The notes beneath the pieces are model-generated. The model searched no databases. It saw only the letters and a list, made by a program, of their open reading frames with translations, and was not told the DNA's origin. From the NCBI GenBank assembly GCA_051530055.1, contig CM121343.1, positions 6,510,001 to 6,574,000 of the forward strand: a stretch of DNA of 64,000 nucleotides, given 5' to 3'. The position numbers and the translations under genes are program-made. Positions 1 through 12,378 of this stretch are shown here, piece by piece. Source of the DNA: Neoechinorhynchus agilis. Lineage: Eukaryota > Acanthocephala. Numbering within the stretch: position 1 is the first letter of the stretch; every line of letters starts with the position of its first letter.

Positions 1-88
1 ATTTCGAACGAAGTAACCTCGCCTCATCAAATGAGAATAAAAACACTTTAACAATGACTGATGATGCGAGGTTTCCTCTTTCGAAATA
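1..88. repeat. Long hairpin (inverted repeat) at window edge
   Basis: Bases 1-28 and 58-88 are nearly perfect reverse complements of each other (arms of about 27 bases around CCTCGCCTCATCA and TGATGATGCGAGG) with a loop of about 30 bases. This looks like a small foldback or MITE-type element, or the inner part of one cut by the window start. Bases 89-507 hold no recognisable gene. Confidence 0.55.
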
Positions 89-507
89 TTTCAAATATGT
101 GATGACCGGTTGATTATTTTCACAAAAAATATACTTTGATTATCCCGAAGGAGGATCACGGGGAGCTGTTTTAAATCGACTAAATAACGAAAAAAGTTTG
201 AAGATTGAATTGTTCACCTAAATTGTTTTCTGGCGTACACGTTTAATTTGTATACCAGAAAACAACCAATAACGAAAAATACAAAGGAAAATGCGAAAAA
301 TGCTTCAAGTCTACAATTTTAGAGAAACACTTGCAAGCCACTTTACCATTCGAATAGGATGCACCGAAAAGGAAATCATAATCTCAATAAGTGCATTATT
401 TACGTTAAACTCAAACGCCCTCTGATACCTTTATTTGCCTTCCAAAGATACTTAGCCCAAAAGCAAATACCGTTCGGTCTGTTCAATCACAGATTCATAG
501 AGTAACT

Positions 508-3007
508 CTAAACCTTAATATTTGCCATACATAGAGCTATTTCCATAGCAGTTTTAGCATCTTCGACCGAATCATGGTGACCGATTTGAATTTCCCTTCC
601 AAGAAGTTCCATGGCAATTTTTTTCAATTTGGGCCGAAACTGCATTCGATATCGATCGCGCCACAAAATCGCCGTATCAACAATCAGCTCATGACATATA
701 CCGAGAACTTTGAAGTCGTTTTCTAACCCATGACCAATAACGATGGTTTCCGGTCCCAAATACTCAGCCAGCATCTTAATCACATCGCTTGGTGTTGTAT
801 TTACATCCTTCATAATTTCCTCAGTTATTCCTGAAAAGGCTGTATTATAATCAATGATGTCGTTAACGGGCCGAACGAGTGTATCAATGATCACACTGAA
901 TTCATGATCGCACATTGTCAGTTTCGATAGTTCGAGGCCATTGTTAGTATAACACATTTCGCAATCAATGGCGTAAATCCCAGCGAACTCCTGATACCGC
1001 CTAGATGGATACTCTGCTTGAAGGTCTTTTGTCGTCTTATATTTAATTGGTTGAACTCGTTGTGTAAAGACGTGCGTGGCGGCTTCCGCACACCCAACCT
1101 CACCAGCGGTAACTCCGCAGCAACTGTGGTGACCGTCGAAGATCTTCTCTGTGTGATATCTACAAACTTCATCAAGTTTTCGGAAGCCACCAATCGACTT
1201 AATTACAGAACGACATCGATGGCAAACTCGTACTTCCATTTCGACATTTTCATTGCTCTGTCGGACGGGCTTGCCTAAGAATCGCATATCCGGATCCACG
1301 ACAAACGTTCGTCCACTATCTTGTGCCACCTTTTTGATATACGTCCGCGTTTCCACCTTAAAAACAAAACGTCCTTTCAAAATACACTAAACGAATTGCT
1401 AAAATCAAAAAAAAATATCCAACGGCGTATTCTCATTCGCTGATCACTCATTTAAGGCACACGCGCGCGAGCTTCGTTTTCCGCTTTAGTTTACAAATTT
1501 ATAAGACAAGAAATTCTTCGGATTTAGGAAGTGAACCTTAATTTTACGAGAATCTTAAAACAAAAATGACCAATGCGGTATTATCGGATAACTGTAATTA
1601 CTTGGCACCGATCATAAAAAAAAGGTTGAAAAAGTATGACAAGAATTCATGTTAAAAGTCAAGTTTCTTATCGGTCAAATAAATTCATTTTGCGAAGCAG
1701 AAATACAAAATTGTGCATTATACCTACGAAAACCCGATTTTTTCAGGAAGCAAAAAAAACGAATGCCGTTTGTCGGATACTGGTGAAAAGATGCAATTTT
1801 AGTTAACAATGGCAAATAAGTACGAGATGGACCCAATGACAATAACCGTTAACGTGCAGGATATCACAATTTAAGAGAAAAACTTAATTGAGTATGAAAT
1901 TTTTACAAATGAAACAAAGCTTAGTAAATTTACAGCGAAAAAGTGGAAATCGCAGTTATATGGAAATCCGTTGCGAATTAGATCACGCTTTTGCAACGTT
2001 ATTTTCATAAATTGGTTATAGACGTCTATTTTTGTTTTTAGATCAGGATCCGGCTCGCCAGATTTCGATATCTTCGCGGTTACATCGCCGACGATCGCTG
2101 GATCCAGTTTTCGGATTTGCAAAACATATTCAGTGTTGATATTTCGATAATTCTGCTCGCTGACTGCTTTCGTATAAGCTAGTCGTTCTAATTCACGCGA
2201 TCTGGCTAAGATCGATATTCTTTCAGGAACGGGCAATAGCTCAGGATTATGGAAATCGGATCCCATGTTTTGTTTCACGATTGCACTTCCAATTTCACTT
2301 GATAACTTCCTAATCATTGCACAACGTAATTTAAATGGAAGAGTAAAAAGATATCGGCGTCCTGAGCAAGGAAGCGGTACCATTGAGCATCGTTCTGGAT
2401 GAGCATCAGCAACTAAAGCGTGCCTCCGGACTAACTGTTCTTGGACATCAATTCTGCGATGTAGTAAAGATGAACTCAAATTGTCCACGTCAACATTGTG
2501 CGCCTTTCGCATTATAATCCCTGGAACTGTGTTCTTAACGCTACTTTTAATTCGATTTGTTTCCAAAGAAGAAACATTCTGCAATAAACGAGTTGAATTG
2601 TTCAATTTAAAATTCTGATCAATCCGCATCTTTTTCATCGCTGGTGCCTTATCATCGGTTGACAGTAGTTTCACTTTTGAACTGTGAGGAGTACGTGGAA
2701 CCTTTGCTGTAATTGCAGCTTCGGTACAACGCAATTCGATGGCGTCCGGTTCATTTGAGCCACATTTGGAGTCGGAGTTCAACTGATATGGACGCTCAAG
2801 ATCCTGTCGAATGGGCGAAAGCGGTGGCGACTCTATTTCATCACCAGCGCATAAAATCTCAGGAGTTGTGCATGTTCCATTCAATGATGTGGCATCCTTC
2901 AATTCTTTACTGTCTATTGAATGTTTAAAAGGACAGTATGACCGACGGCATTTTTCATCAAAGGGGCATAAACTAGTCGAATTGAGATTTCCCCGGAATG
3001 GAAACAT
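508..3007 (-). CDS. REXO1-like RNA exonuclease (DEDDh, two exons)
   Basis: Likely a 3'-5' RNA exonuclease of the REXO1/Rex3 group. I read exon 1 as 1934-3007 and exon 2 as 508-1355/6, joined in phase across a 577-base GT-AG intron (about 640 aa). The start is placed at 3007 because the protein then begins MFPFRGNLN and reaches a CCCH finger (CPFDEKCRRSYCPFKH), as REXO1 proteins do. The middle carries the YNQFMK...RNGFPY stretch typical of REXO1 just before the Cys-rich segment (CHRC, CRYH, CCGV, GCAEAATH). The nuclease domain follows: AIDCEM near residue 487 (Asp-Glu), GHGLENDF (Asp) and HHDSVEDA (His and Asp), so all DEDDh residues are present. The intron is longer than most here, so a small extra exon inside it cannot be excluded. 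Confidence 0.85.
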
Positions 3008-4527
3008 TCTGATATCTACAATAAAGCCTTCAAAAACGTTCTTTTTGCAAAAATTCAAACACAAAAAGTATCAATTATCGAGATATAGCCCAGCGGACCT
3101 TCCTATCCTACCGAACCCGTAATCCACTCCAAAATCAACAATCGCTTTCTTTAAAACAAATCTGAACTCGAGTTTTATGAGAACCCAAACGGGGACATGG
3201 GCCCAATTATTTGTTAATTAACAAATGACACATCACGGAAAATCCTCTACTGATTTGAGAGTATTTTTAAACATCGTTTACAAAAAACTTAAGAAAATCG
3301 CCCGTGAAATGCTACTCCTTCTGGGAAACGATGGGCCAAACTCATATACCGAATTTATTCGCATAGAAGAAGTCCGACGAAACTGATAAAAAATTGTCCC
3401 AAAGGGAATCAATAAATTCATTTCTATATCACCAAATAAAATAAATCAATTAACAATTTCTTTACACCAATCAGATACGAGAGTTGTTTTTTTAGGATAA
3501 CCGAAAATCCAATTTTATTTTAAGCAAAATTAACGCAGAATTATATAATTTTAGCTTTATTGTTAAAAAATAATAACCTATGTAAAGTTCATGTAGTTGA
3601 CAAAAATTTATCCGGATAATTGAAGTTCGACTGAATTTTCAAATCTTTTATCTTATTAATCGTAGATTTCTCAAAAATTCGTTTCTAATCGTTTTAAATT
3701 GTTAAAAGTTTACAAGATATAAAATTACACTTGATATTTAGATTTTGACCAGACCTGAAGAAGTCCGACGAAATTGATGAAATATTTAATCTTTATATGA
3801 CCAAATAAAATAAATCCATGATCAACTTCTTTACACCAATCGAATTTAGCTGTTTAAAAATCCGAAAATGAGGACACGTCACGTAATTCGTCTTGTAAGT
3901 CGCGTTTGATTCTTTCGGTTCGTGTTTTGCTCGAATGAATTCGGATAGCAATGTAGTGCGATCGTCGATACCTCATGGAAATCACGCAAGCAATAAACAC
4001 CTCCTTAGTAACACACAACCTGGGTCTTTCGCTATCTGATTGGTATATTGAGCGACGCTTATCGTCTCGCTAAAGATCGTGGTTTCTCGAAGCTTTATTT
4101 TTCATTTGTTTGTTTTTAAGCTCCATAGCAACACTTTCCGGGAACAGCTACGAACTTGTTTGTTTATAAACCTTATGAAATCGCTTAAGGATTCTTTCGT
4201 ATCCTGTATTTAATACTCGCTTTCTCATCTGATCGTCACTATTAAAAGATATTCTCATTCCTTGGAGCCTAAGTTCGTATGCGTATTTTGATCGTTCCTC
4301 AATAACGATCCGTGTTTTTCTTCTTTAGATTTGTATTGTCTTTAGTTTTTATCGGTTTTTAAACGTTTGATCATACGTCACGTGTAAGTTTGCCTTTAGA
4401 TTCTTCCGTGTTTGTTGTTCAATCGAATCTTAACTGTAGATACGTCATAACACGGAAGAACGCGTTAGCGTAGTGTGTCGGTGGTTTAAACATTTGGAGT
4501 TGTGGTTTATAGTCCGTCATTTTAGAG
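3008..4527. repeat. Intergenic DNA with a dispersed direct repeat
   Basis: No gene is seen. A segment at about 3366-3478 recurs at 3759-3842: both start AGAAGTCCGACGAAA and end TTCTTTACACCAATC after a shared ACCAAATAAAATAAATC core. Relatives of the AAGAAGTCC/GGACGAAAT motif occur near 20464 and 55060, the latter as a small hairpin. It is probably a degraded non-autonomous element. The last few hundred bases should hold the promoter and 5' UTR of the importin gene; no clear TATA box is evident. Confidence 0.45.
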
Positions 4528-6198
4528 ATGAGTAACCGAGGTCGTATCAACGAATATAAGTATTATGGGAAGGATCCACAGGAGATGCGTCGTCAGCGTG
4601 CGGAGGTTTCTACGAACCTTCGCAAGATCAAACGTGAGGAAGTATTGAACAAACGCCGTAATATTGATTTCGATGCTTTGGCTGCGGACGAATCACTTGG
4701 GACGAATTCGAACATAAAAGCTCAACTCGAGGATTTAGTGGAGCGTGCGATGTCTCCAGATCCGGTTGTTAGATTGGACGCAGTAAAAGCGACTCGTAAG
4801 CTTTTATCTGCTGATCAACGTCCACCGATCAATGATGTTATATCTTCCCCGATGTTCGCAATTCTGATTGAAGCTCTTAAACTTGACGGTGAAGCTCCGC
4901 TTCAATTTGAAGCGGCTTGGGCTCTAACAAACATCGCATCGGGTGATAGTCATCAGACCCAAGCGGTGGTTCGTGGTGGCGCGGTGGAGCATTTTGTACG
5001 ACTGCTCAAATCTCCTCAAATGAGTGTATGCGAGCAAGCCGTCTGGGCACTCGGGAACATTATCGGAGACGGTGCAGAGTGTCGAGAGTATGTGGTAAGA
5101 CATGGATTTATTGATTTGCTATTGGCGTTTGTGAACCCGAATACCGGGTTACCTTTCCTACGAAATGTCACTTGGGTAATGGTCAATCTCTGCAGAAACA
5201 AAGATAAACCTCTTCCTAGTCTAAAATTGATCGGACAACTAACACCGGCCCTTTTAAAACTCATTCATCACACTGACCATAACATATTGGTCGATACCGT
5301 TTGGGCGGTTTCATACATTACCGATATGGGAAGTCCGTATTTGCAACATGTGATCGATTGTGGCATTGTGCCATATATAATTCCACTTTTGCATCATCGG
5401 GAACTCAAGGTCGTGGCGAGTGCACTCCGCGCCGTGGGTAATATAGCGACCGGATCTCATGAACAAACTCAAGTAGTAGTGGATAATGGAGTTTTGAACT
5501 ATATTCCGTCTTTACTTGAACATCCAAAAGAAAGAATAAAGAAGGAAGCTACGTGGTTGCTTTCGAACATCACGGCTGGAACCGAGACTCAACTGAGTGC
5601 AGTTATTGAAGCAGGGGTCATTCCAAAAGTGATTTATTTCTTAGAGAACTCAGAAATTCAAACGAAAAAAGAAGCCGCGTGGTGTATTTCAAACATGGCG
5701 GTCAGTGGCAATCACGAACAGGTTCGCTATTTGCTTCAATTGAACGCCACTATTCCATTGTGCAACCTTCTTCGATGTGACAATGCCGAGATTATCCGAG
5801 TCTCGCTCGATGCCATCAATAAGCTTCTGAATCATTGCACTCCGGCTGAATTAAAAGAATTGACATTAGCCATTGAAGAAACCAAAGGACTTGAGGCAAT
5901 TGAAAAACTTCAAACTCATCAAAGTAAAGACATCTACAAAACGGCGTATGAGATCCTCGATGCTTATTTCCCAGAAGAAGACGCTGGTGGTCAGAACAGC
6001 GACATTGAAGCCGATGAATCAGGTGAAATCAAAGGTGAAGAAGATGATGATGAAGATGATGACGAAGGTACTGCAAACTCTCGAGCTCACAGCACCATGA
6101 ACGACGAAAACAGCAATGATAGAGGCGACGACGGAGACGAGTCGCCGCATATGAGTGGACTCGATGAAACCACTGGATCGGCTCCCTTCAAATTCTAA
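4528..6198 (+). CDS. Importin subunit alpha-3 type (karyopherin alpha)
   Basis: Nuclear import adaptor that binds classical NLS cargo and importin beta. The single uninterrupted reading frame gives 556 aa, slightly longer than the usual 520-540. Residues 14-45 form the importin-beta-binding domain rich in Arg/Lys ([19 protein letters not shown]). Next come about ten armadillo repeats with the conserved NLS-groove Trp/Asn pairs ([45 protein letters not shown]). The C end has the alpha-3 style EEDxxxIYKxAYEILD region, then an unusual acidic tail ([11 protein letters not shown]) and a terminal FKF. It resembles KPNA3/KPNA4 and nematode IMA-3 more than KPNA2. The absence of introns contrasts with neighbours and could reflect an old retrocopy or intron loss. 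Confidence 0.97.
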   Translation: MSNRGRINEYKYYGKDPQEMRRQRAEVSTNLRKIKREEVLNKRRNIDFDALAADESLGTNSNIKAQLEDLVERAMSPDPVVRLDAVKATRKLLSADQRPPINDVISSPMFAILIEALKLDGEAPLQFEAAWALTNIASGDSHQTQAVVRGGAVEHFVRLLKSPQMSVCEQAVWALGNIIGDGAECREYVVRHGFIDLLLAFVNPNTGLPFLRNVTWVMVNLCRNKDKPLPSLKLIGQLTPALLKLIHHTDHNILVDTVWAVSYITDMGSPYLQHVIDCGIVPYIIPLLHHRELKVVASALRAVGNIATGSHEQTQVVVDNGVLNYIPSLLEHPKERIKKEATWLLSNITAGTETQLSAVIEAGVIPKVIYFLENSEIQTKKEAAWCISNMAVSGNHEQVRYLLQLNATIPLCNLLRCDNAEIIRVSLDAINKLLNHCTPAELKELTLAIEETKGLEAIEKLQTHQSKDIYKTAYEILDAYFPEEDAGGQNSDIEADESGEIKGEEDDDEDDDEGTANSRAHSTMNDENSNDRGDDGDESPHMSGLDETTGSAPFKF

Positions 6199-6240
6199 AC
6201 GGGAAGTCGGTGGTTGCCAGTAGATACGCGCAGAAGGTTC

Positions 6241-6489
6241 GTTGTGGTGGTGGTGGCGCCTGTGTGTGTGTGTGTGTGTGAACGTGGACTTGCGCTATTT
6301 TACTCGTAAAGATCCAGGTTCCACACAAACAACAACAACAACAACAACAACATATACAGGCACACAGTAGCTTGTTCGCGGGCTTGCATGCCATGACGCT
6401 TTCCTGTTCAATTAAAATTTACCGCGTTCTAGTTTCTCTTCGAGAGCCATGTTTTTATTTATCGCAAAAAACAACAACAACAACAACAA
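6241..6489. repeat. Microsatellites in importin 3' region
   Basis: A (TG) run at about 6261-6280, and two (CAA) runs at about 6327-6351 and 6471-6489, lie in what is probably the importin 3' UTR. A short (GTG) run precedes them near 6243. Confidence 0.9.
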
Positions 6490-6497
6490 TGTTGGTT

Positions 6498-6503
6498 AAT
6501 AAA
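6498..6503 (+). terminator. Candidate polyadenylation signal of importin gene
   Basis: An AATAAA hexamer lies about 300 bases after the importin stop codon, within AT-rich DNA. It is a plausible 3' end signal. Confidence 0.4.
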
Positions 6504-6599
6504 TAAACCAGTCTAAAATTGTCGATATGTGCGGGGAGGAGGTAGAGGGGAATGTGATTAGAGAATTATTATGGTTAGAAATCTTCATCACAGGGTAAA

Positions 6600-7560
6600 T
6601 AATTATTTCGATTAATTATTGATCTAAAGAATCAAAAACAAATTCATTGTAAAAATATCACACATAAAATCAACGATGTATTATAATCGTTATTTATTCG
6701 TTATTGATCAAAACAATCAAAAACAAATTCATTGTAAAAACATCACACACAAAATCAATGATATATTATAATCGTTTTTTATTCGTTGTTAATATAAGAA
6801 ATGAAAAAAAACAAATTCATTGTAAAAACATCACACATAAAATCAATGATATATTATAATCGTTTTTTATTCGTTGTTAATATAAGAAATGAAAAAAACA
6901 AAAACATTGTAAAAACATCACACAAAATCAATGATATATTATAATCGTTTTATTCGTTGTTAATATAAGAAATGAAAAAAAACAAAAACATTGTAAAAAC
7001 ATCACACAAAATCAATGATATATTATAATCGTTTTTATTCGTTGTTAATATAAGAAATGAAAAAAAACAAAAACATTGTAAAAACATCACACAAAATCAA
7101 TGATATATTATAATCGTTTTTTATTCGTTGTTAATATAAGAAATGAAAAAAAACAAATTCATTGTAAAAACATCACATATAAAATCAATGATATATTATA
7201 ATCGTTTTTTATTCGTTGTTAATATTAGAAATGAAAAAAAACAAATTCATTGTAAAAACATCACATATAAAATCAATGATATATTATAATCGTTTTTTAT
7301 TCGTTGTTAATATAAGAAATGAAAAAAAACAAAAACATTGAAACAAATTCATTGTAAAAATATCGCGCATAAAATCAACGATGTATTATAATCGTTTTTA
7401 TTCGTTGTTAATATAAGAAATGAAAAAAACAAAAACATTGTAAAAATATCGTACATAAAATCAACGATATATTATAATCGTTTTTTATTCGTTATTGATC
7501 TAAACAATCAAAAACAAATTCATTGTAAAAACATCGTGTGTAAAATCAATGAGATATTAT
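6600..7560. repeat. Tandem repeat array, ~85-100 bp AT-rich unit
   Basis: About ten copies of an AT-rich unit that contains ATTGTAAAAACATCAC, ATGATATATTATAATCG and TTATTCGTTGTTAATAT. Spacing between successive copies is mostly 84-103 bases, the variation coming from A-runs and small indels. Central copies are almost identical and the edge copies (near 6600-6750 and 7440-7560) are more diverged, as expected for an array evolving by unequal exchange. No reading frame is kept. Confidence 0.9.
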
Positions 7561-9026
7561 CCATACTTTACTCTTTATTGATAATCCCATATAAAAGATA
7601 TTTTATTGATATGAAATATTTTCCATCCGAGGGATTATCATCACCACAATTCAAACTTTATTATCCCGAAGGCTTTTCGCTCGTTTTAATGTTACATTTT
7701 ATTTTGTAAGGAACTTAATCTCGGAAATGAGATTGTGAATGCTTAACTGAAAACTGTGAATGTTTCAGCACTTTTCTGAAATTTCCCAAATAAATCTTAT
7801 TTTTTAAACAATTCTTTATCAACATAACCTTCAGAATCTCAGAGCGCATCTAAATTTTTCTTTTCCGTTAACGACACTCATTTACCGATTTTCTTCACCT
7901 TTTGTCGATATGTGAGCAGGTACCGGGTTTTTTAAGCCGGTAAATAATTTTTTATTTTGTTCAATCATTGTATTATAGACAAAGTTCGAAACGTCTTTAA
8001 TAAATAATCATTTACCAGTTTTAATTGGTAATTATGGAGAGCACAATAATCTGATGATGCAAGCATGTGAATCTGATGAATACAATCTTCGTGCGGATAT
8101 CCATTGCTCACTTTAGAAGATTTCAAGCGGATAAACCGTAAGTTATAATAATTAAAGAAAGCAATGGAAACTTATTGATCAAGGGCAAGTAATTCAGTCG
8201 AAATTTAAATGAATAAACTATTTTATTCACACAAAAAACTAGCGATTACATTGTGTTTTAAAGCGCAAAAGAGGACAAATATTTTCAGAAAAAAAGTTGA
8301 AATATACGTTAGCGTAAATCTCATTGCATCTTTTTTTAATTCCAAATTGCATTCCTAAAGCAATTAGAATTCGTTTAAATAACCAATTCTTTACAAGCAA
8401 CTAATCCTTTTCGTGGACATAAACCTGAAACTCCATTGCTTTAAAAAAAGGGTTCACTAATGGTTAAGCGGCACATATTCTCACCTTCATTGTTCCATGC
8501 CATTGATTTCAGAACAAAGGTTAACTAGTTTAGATCGTCTAAAAGATATAAGTTTGTGTATAGTGGATTTAAAAATATTCCTGCAAATGAGAACAATAAA
8601 GTAGACGTTGTGCTCTAGTGAAGAGACAATGGATTTTAGCGGTGCAATCCCAGTATACCTTCTCCATTTCTCGATTCAATATAAATACTGTGGTAAAACG
8701 AACTGGAGGATGAATATTCTGCGGGTATTTCCTACCGTCTGAGTAAACAGAACGAAATTGTAAAATACTGGTAGATTCAATAAAGCCAAAGGTCGGTAGG
8801 TATCGATCAGATGATCAAGGTTAACCCAACGCGATTGAGACATCCAGGTAACGTTGCATATCAATTGTTACATAAATCGTAGTTTATGCCAAATGTGTCA
8901 AGCTAAAGACATGAACCTAATGTTTGGCTGGCTTTCTCCTCGGTTGAAAAAGTGCCCAGAAATATGAATAGAAATAATCAGATACAGTAAATGTTCAAAA
9001 GATCAGTCACTCTGATTCCTCTTATT
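7561..9026. other. Intergenic, no gene recognised
   Basis: AT-rich DNA with no convincing coding region. Near 7990 a short stretch (AACGTCTTTAATAAATAAT and following CATTTACC) resembles the arms of the foldback element at 17.4-17.7 kb and is probably a relic of that family. Short frames near 8.7-8.9 kb show no conserved motif. Confidence 0.5.
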
Positions 9027-11035
9027 CTAAAAGTTGGATTTAAGATGATCACAATCCAAAAGGATAGAACATATTTTTATTGATTTCAGCCCCAAAAGTA
9101 ATTGTTCAGGTGTTTTACACAAAATTGAAAGTCTCAACTCTGTCAACCCGAAGGATTTCCCTCGATGAACATTCCAAATATCATTGAGAGAAAAACCTTC
9201 CAGGATGATAGAGTTGGAATTGTAATCTTCTGAGTCTCCAAAGTGACTGTTTAGGTGTTTTAAGCTCACTTGAAAGTCTCAACTCTATAATCCCGAAGGA
9301 TTTAACTCGATGAACATTCTAAAAATCATTGAGAGAAAAACCTTCAGGGTGATAGAGTTGGAATTGTAGTCTTCTGAGCCTCCAAAGTGACTGTTTAGGT
9401 GTTTTAAGCTCACTTGAAAGTCTCAACTCTATAACCCCGAAGGATTTAACTCGATGAACATTCTAAAAATCATTGAGAGAAAAACCTTCAGGATGATAGA
9501 GTTGGAATTGTAGTCTTCTGAGCCTCCAAAGTGACTGTATAGGTGTTTTAAGCTCACTTGAATGTCTGAACTCTGTCAACCCGAAGGATTTCCATCGATG
9601 AATATTCTAAAAATCATTGAGAGAAAAACCTTCAGGATGATAGAGTTGGAATTGTAGTCTTCTGAGCCTCCAAAGTGACTGTTTAGGTGTTTTGCTCACT
9701 TGAATGTCTGAACTCTGTCAACCCGAAGGATTTCCATCGATGAATATTCTAAAATCATTGAGAGAAAAACCTTCAGGATGATAGAGTTGGAATTGTAGTC
9801 TTCTGAGCCTCCAAAGTGACTGTTTAGGTGTTTTAAACTCACTTGAAAGTCTCAACTCTGTCAACCCGAAGGATTTCCATCGATGAATATTCTAAAAATC
9901 ATTGAGAGAAAAACCTTCAGGATGATAGAGTTGGAATTGTAGTCTTCTGAGCCTCCAAAGTGATTGTTTAGGTGTTTTACACTCACTTGAAAGTCTCAAC
10001 TCTGTCAACCCGAAGGATTTCCCTCGATGAATATTCTAAAAATCATTGAGAGAAAAACCTTCAGGATGATAGAGTTGGAATTGTAGTCTTCTGAGCCTCC
10101 AAAGTGACTGTATAGGTGTTTTAAGCTCACTTGAATGTCTGAACTCTATCAACCCGAAGGATTTCCATCGATGAATATTCTAAAAATCATTGAGAGAAAA
10201 ACCTTCAGGATGATAGAGTTGGAATTGTAGTCTTCTGAGCCTCCAAAGTGACTGTTTAGGTGTTTTAAGCTCACTTGAATGTCTGAACTCTGTCAACCCG
10301 AAGGATTTCCATCGATGAATATTCTAAAAATCATTGAGAGAAAAACCTTCAGGATGATAGAGTTGGAATTGTAGTCTTCTGAGCCTCCAAAGTGATTGTT
10401 TGGATGTTGAACATTCTAAAAATCATTGAGAGAAAAACCTTCCAGGATGATAGGGTTGGAATTGTTGTGTTCTGACCCCTAAAAGTGACTGTTTAGGTGT
10501 TTTACACTCACTTGAAAGTCTCAACTCTGTCAACCCGAAGGATTTCCATCGATGAATATTCTAAAAATCATTGAGAGAAAAACCTTCAGGATGATAGAGT
10601 TGGAATTGTAGTCTTCTGAGCCTCCAAAGTGACTGTTTAGGTGTTTTAAGCTCACTTGAATGTCTGAACTCTGTCAACCCGAAGGATTTCCATCGATGAA
10701 TATTCTAAAAATCATTGAGAAAAAATCCTTCAGGATGATAGAGTTGGAATTGTTGTGTTCTGACCCCTAAAAGTGACTGTTTAGGTGTTTTACACTCACT
10801 TGAAAGTCTCAACTCTGTCAACCCGAAGGATTTCCCTCGATGAATATTCTAAAAATCATTGAGAGAAAAACCTTCCAGGATGATAGAGTTGGAATTGTAG
10901 TGTTCTGAGCCTCCAAAGTGATTGTTTAGATGTTGAATATTCTAAAAATCACTGAGAGAAAAACCTTCCAGGATGATAGAGTTGGAATCGTTGTGTTCTG
11001 ACCCCTAAAAGTGACTGTTTGGGTGTTTTAAACTC
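9027..11035. repeat. Tandem repeat array, 144-bp unit (~14 copies)
   Basis: A 144-bp unit recurs from about 9027 to 11035. Each copy has CCCGAAGGATTT, AAAATCATTGAGAGAAAAACC, GATAGAGTTGGAATTGTAG and CCTCCAAAGTGACTGTTTAG in that order (anchors shown in pieces). Two copies near 10390 and 10920 are shortened, lacking the CCCGAAGG part. Sub-types (GAGCCTCC versus GACCCCTA before AAGTGA) alternate in blocks, which suggests local gene conversion. The unit is divisible by three but has no sustained reading frame. Confidence 0.93.
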
Positions 11036-11299
11036 ACTTGAAAAGATCTCATCCCCATAATCCCCTCGATGACGAATATTATAAAAGATATAGTCAATGT
11101 GGGAGTTGTAGACCATTTGAGAGTACGATTACATGGCTTGGCTTCCCGTCCGCCCCATCGAATCGCACGATGCTCTCCAACGCTTACCACGAGAAAACAA
11201 GCATTCCTTATTCGCTAGATCGCGCCCACCTTCATTCCATCGTCGCGATTATAATCTCAAATTCCATTGTGGACAATGTGAGATGTCTTATGTTTCGGT

Positions 11300-12246
11300 T
11301 AGTGTTTCTCGCCTAGGATCGCATCTAACCGAGATTCGGATGATTTTTCTTGATGAACGTAAAAAGGCGTAGATATCACCGTTGTACATCTCACAGTTGG
11401 GCGCTTGGACAAATAGGTTTCCGCCTCCTTTAGTGCACCTGCGAAAACCAAAACAAATATCATGCACCTTAAAGCTACCGCCACCACCAGTACCTAGAGA
11501 TCCTCCTTCCCCGCCTATGTTTTTGGTTGGTGCCACTCCGGCTCGTCTCAACAGTAGCTTCCTTCACGTCTATACTTAGAATGGAAGCTCTTAGGAGCGG
11601 GTGGATGGTTTTGTTGAAGAGCACCTCACTCCTCGCCACTAAGGGATGTTGCATACACAAACACAAAAGGAATTGCACAAAAGCACCTTCTCCACAATTC
11701 ACAACGCACACATCGTACACTAAGCCGCCACCGATGATGGGTGGATAGATAGGCCGCGGCGATCCACCACCGCCACCACCACCACCACGACGATGGTTGT
11801 TTGGTAGAAGGTAAAGTGCATTCGACACCTTTACTCACCCCTTGAAGAAAAAGACTAAGAAAAAACGAATATCGACTTGTCTCCTCGAAAATGTCACCTC
11901 CGTACTCACTAATTGATTCCTACACTTGAAGAGTCCTAAGGGACTTAATATCAATCTGGACCATGGGAGGCACCAAGAGAGCCGTTCCTTAAGATAAACG
12001 GCTCACTTTTCTCGCATCCGAAAAATGTTCCATCCTATCCTTTTTCCAGTCCCAGCCAACGAATGCACCTCGCTTTTTATGAGATGCAATTATTGCTGAA
12101 AACGTTACCATTGCACCAGGTAATGGGTAGCCATTTCTCACCGATTCCCCTCCCATTTTAGAGATTGACAGATGGACGCAATTATTGTCCCCTTGTGAAA
12201 AGGGCAATCGCCAAAGATCACTTATACCTACCACCCCAAAAGCCAC
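11300..12246 (-). pseudogene. Possible SLC6 (NSS) transporter remnant or diverged gene
   Basis: This GC-richer stretch has two weak minus-strand matches, in the right order, to the start of Na+/Cl- neurotransmitter symporters. At about 12190-12240 the frame reads GISDLWRLPFS, like the family's GNxWRFPY in TM1. At about 11660-11740 another frame reads CGEGAFVQFLLCLC, like NGGGAFLIPY and TM2 of the same family. No intact gene or convincing splice plan was found. The segment also contains a (CCA) run at about 11764-11788. It could be a decayed copy, or chance similarity. Confidence 0.25.
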
Positions 12247-12378
12247 TGTATTTCCAAAAGATTATTTACTAGTCTCACTGTTTTTGATCGTTATTTTGAG
12301 AAGAGACGGCATGGTCAATAGTCATGTTAACTAAGAATATGGAAGATGCACTTGTACATCGTTCTCCTGACACTCACA

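Noticed and set aside
9027-11035. CRISPR-like regular repeats
   Set aside because: Units are contiguous tandem copies with no unique spacers, and the DNA is from an animal.
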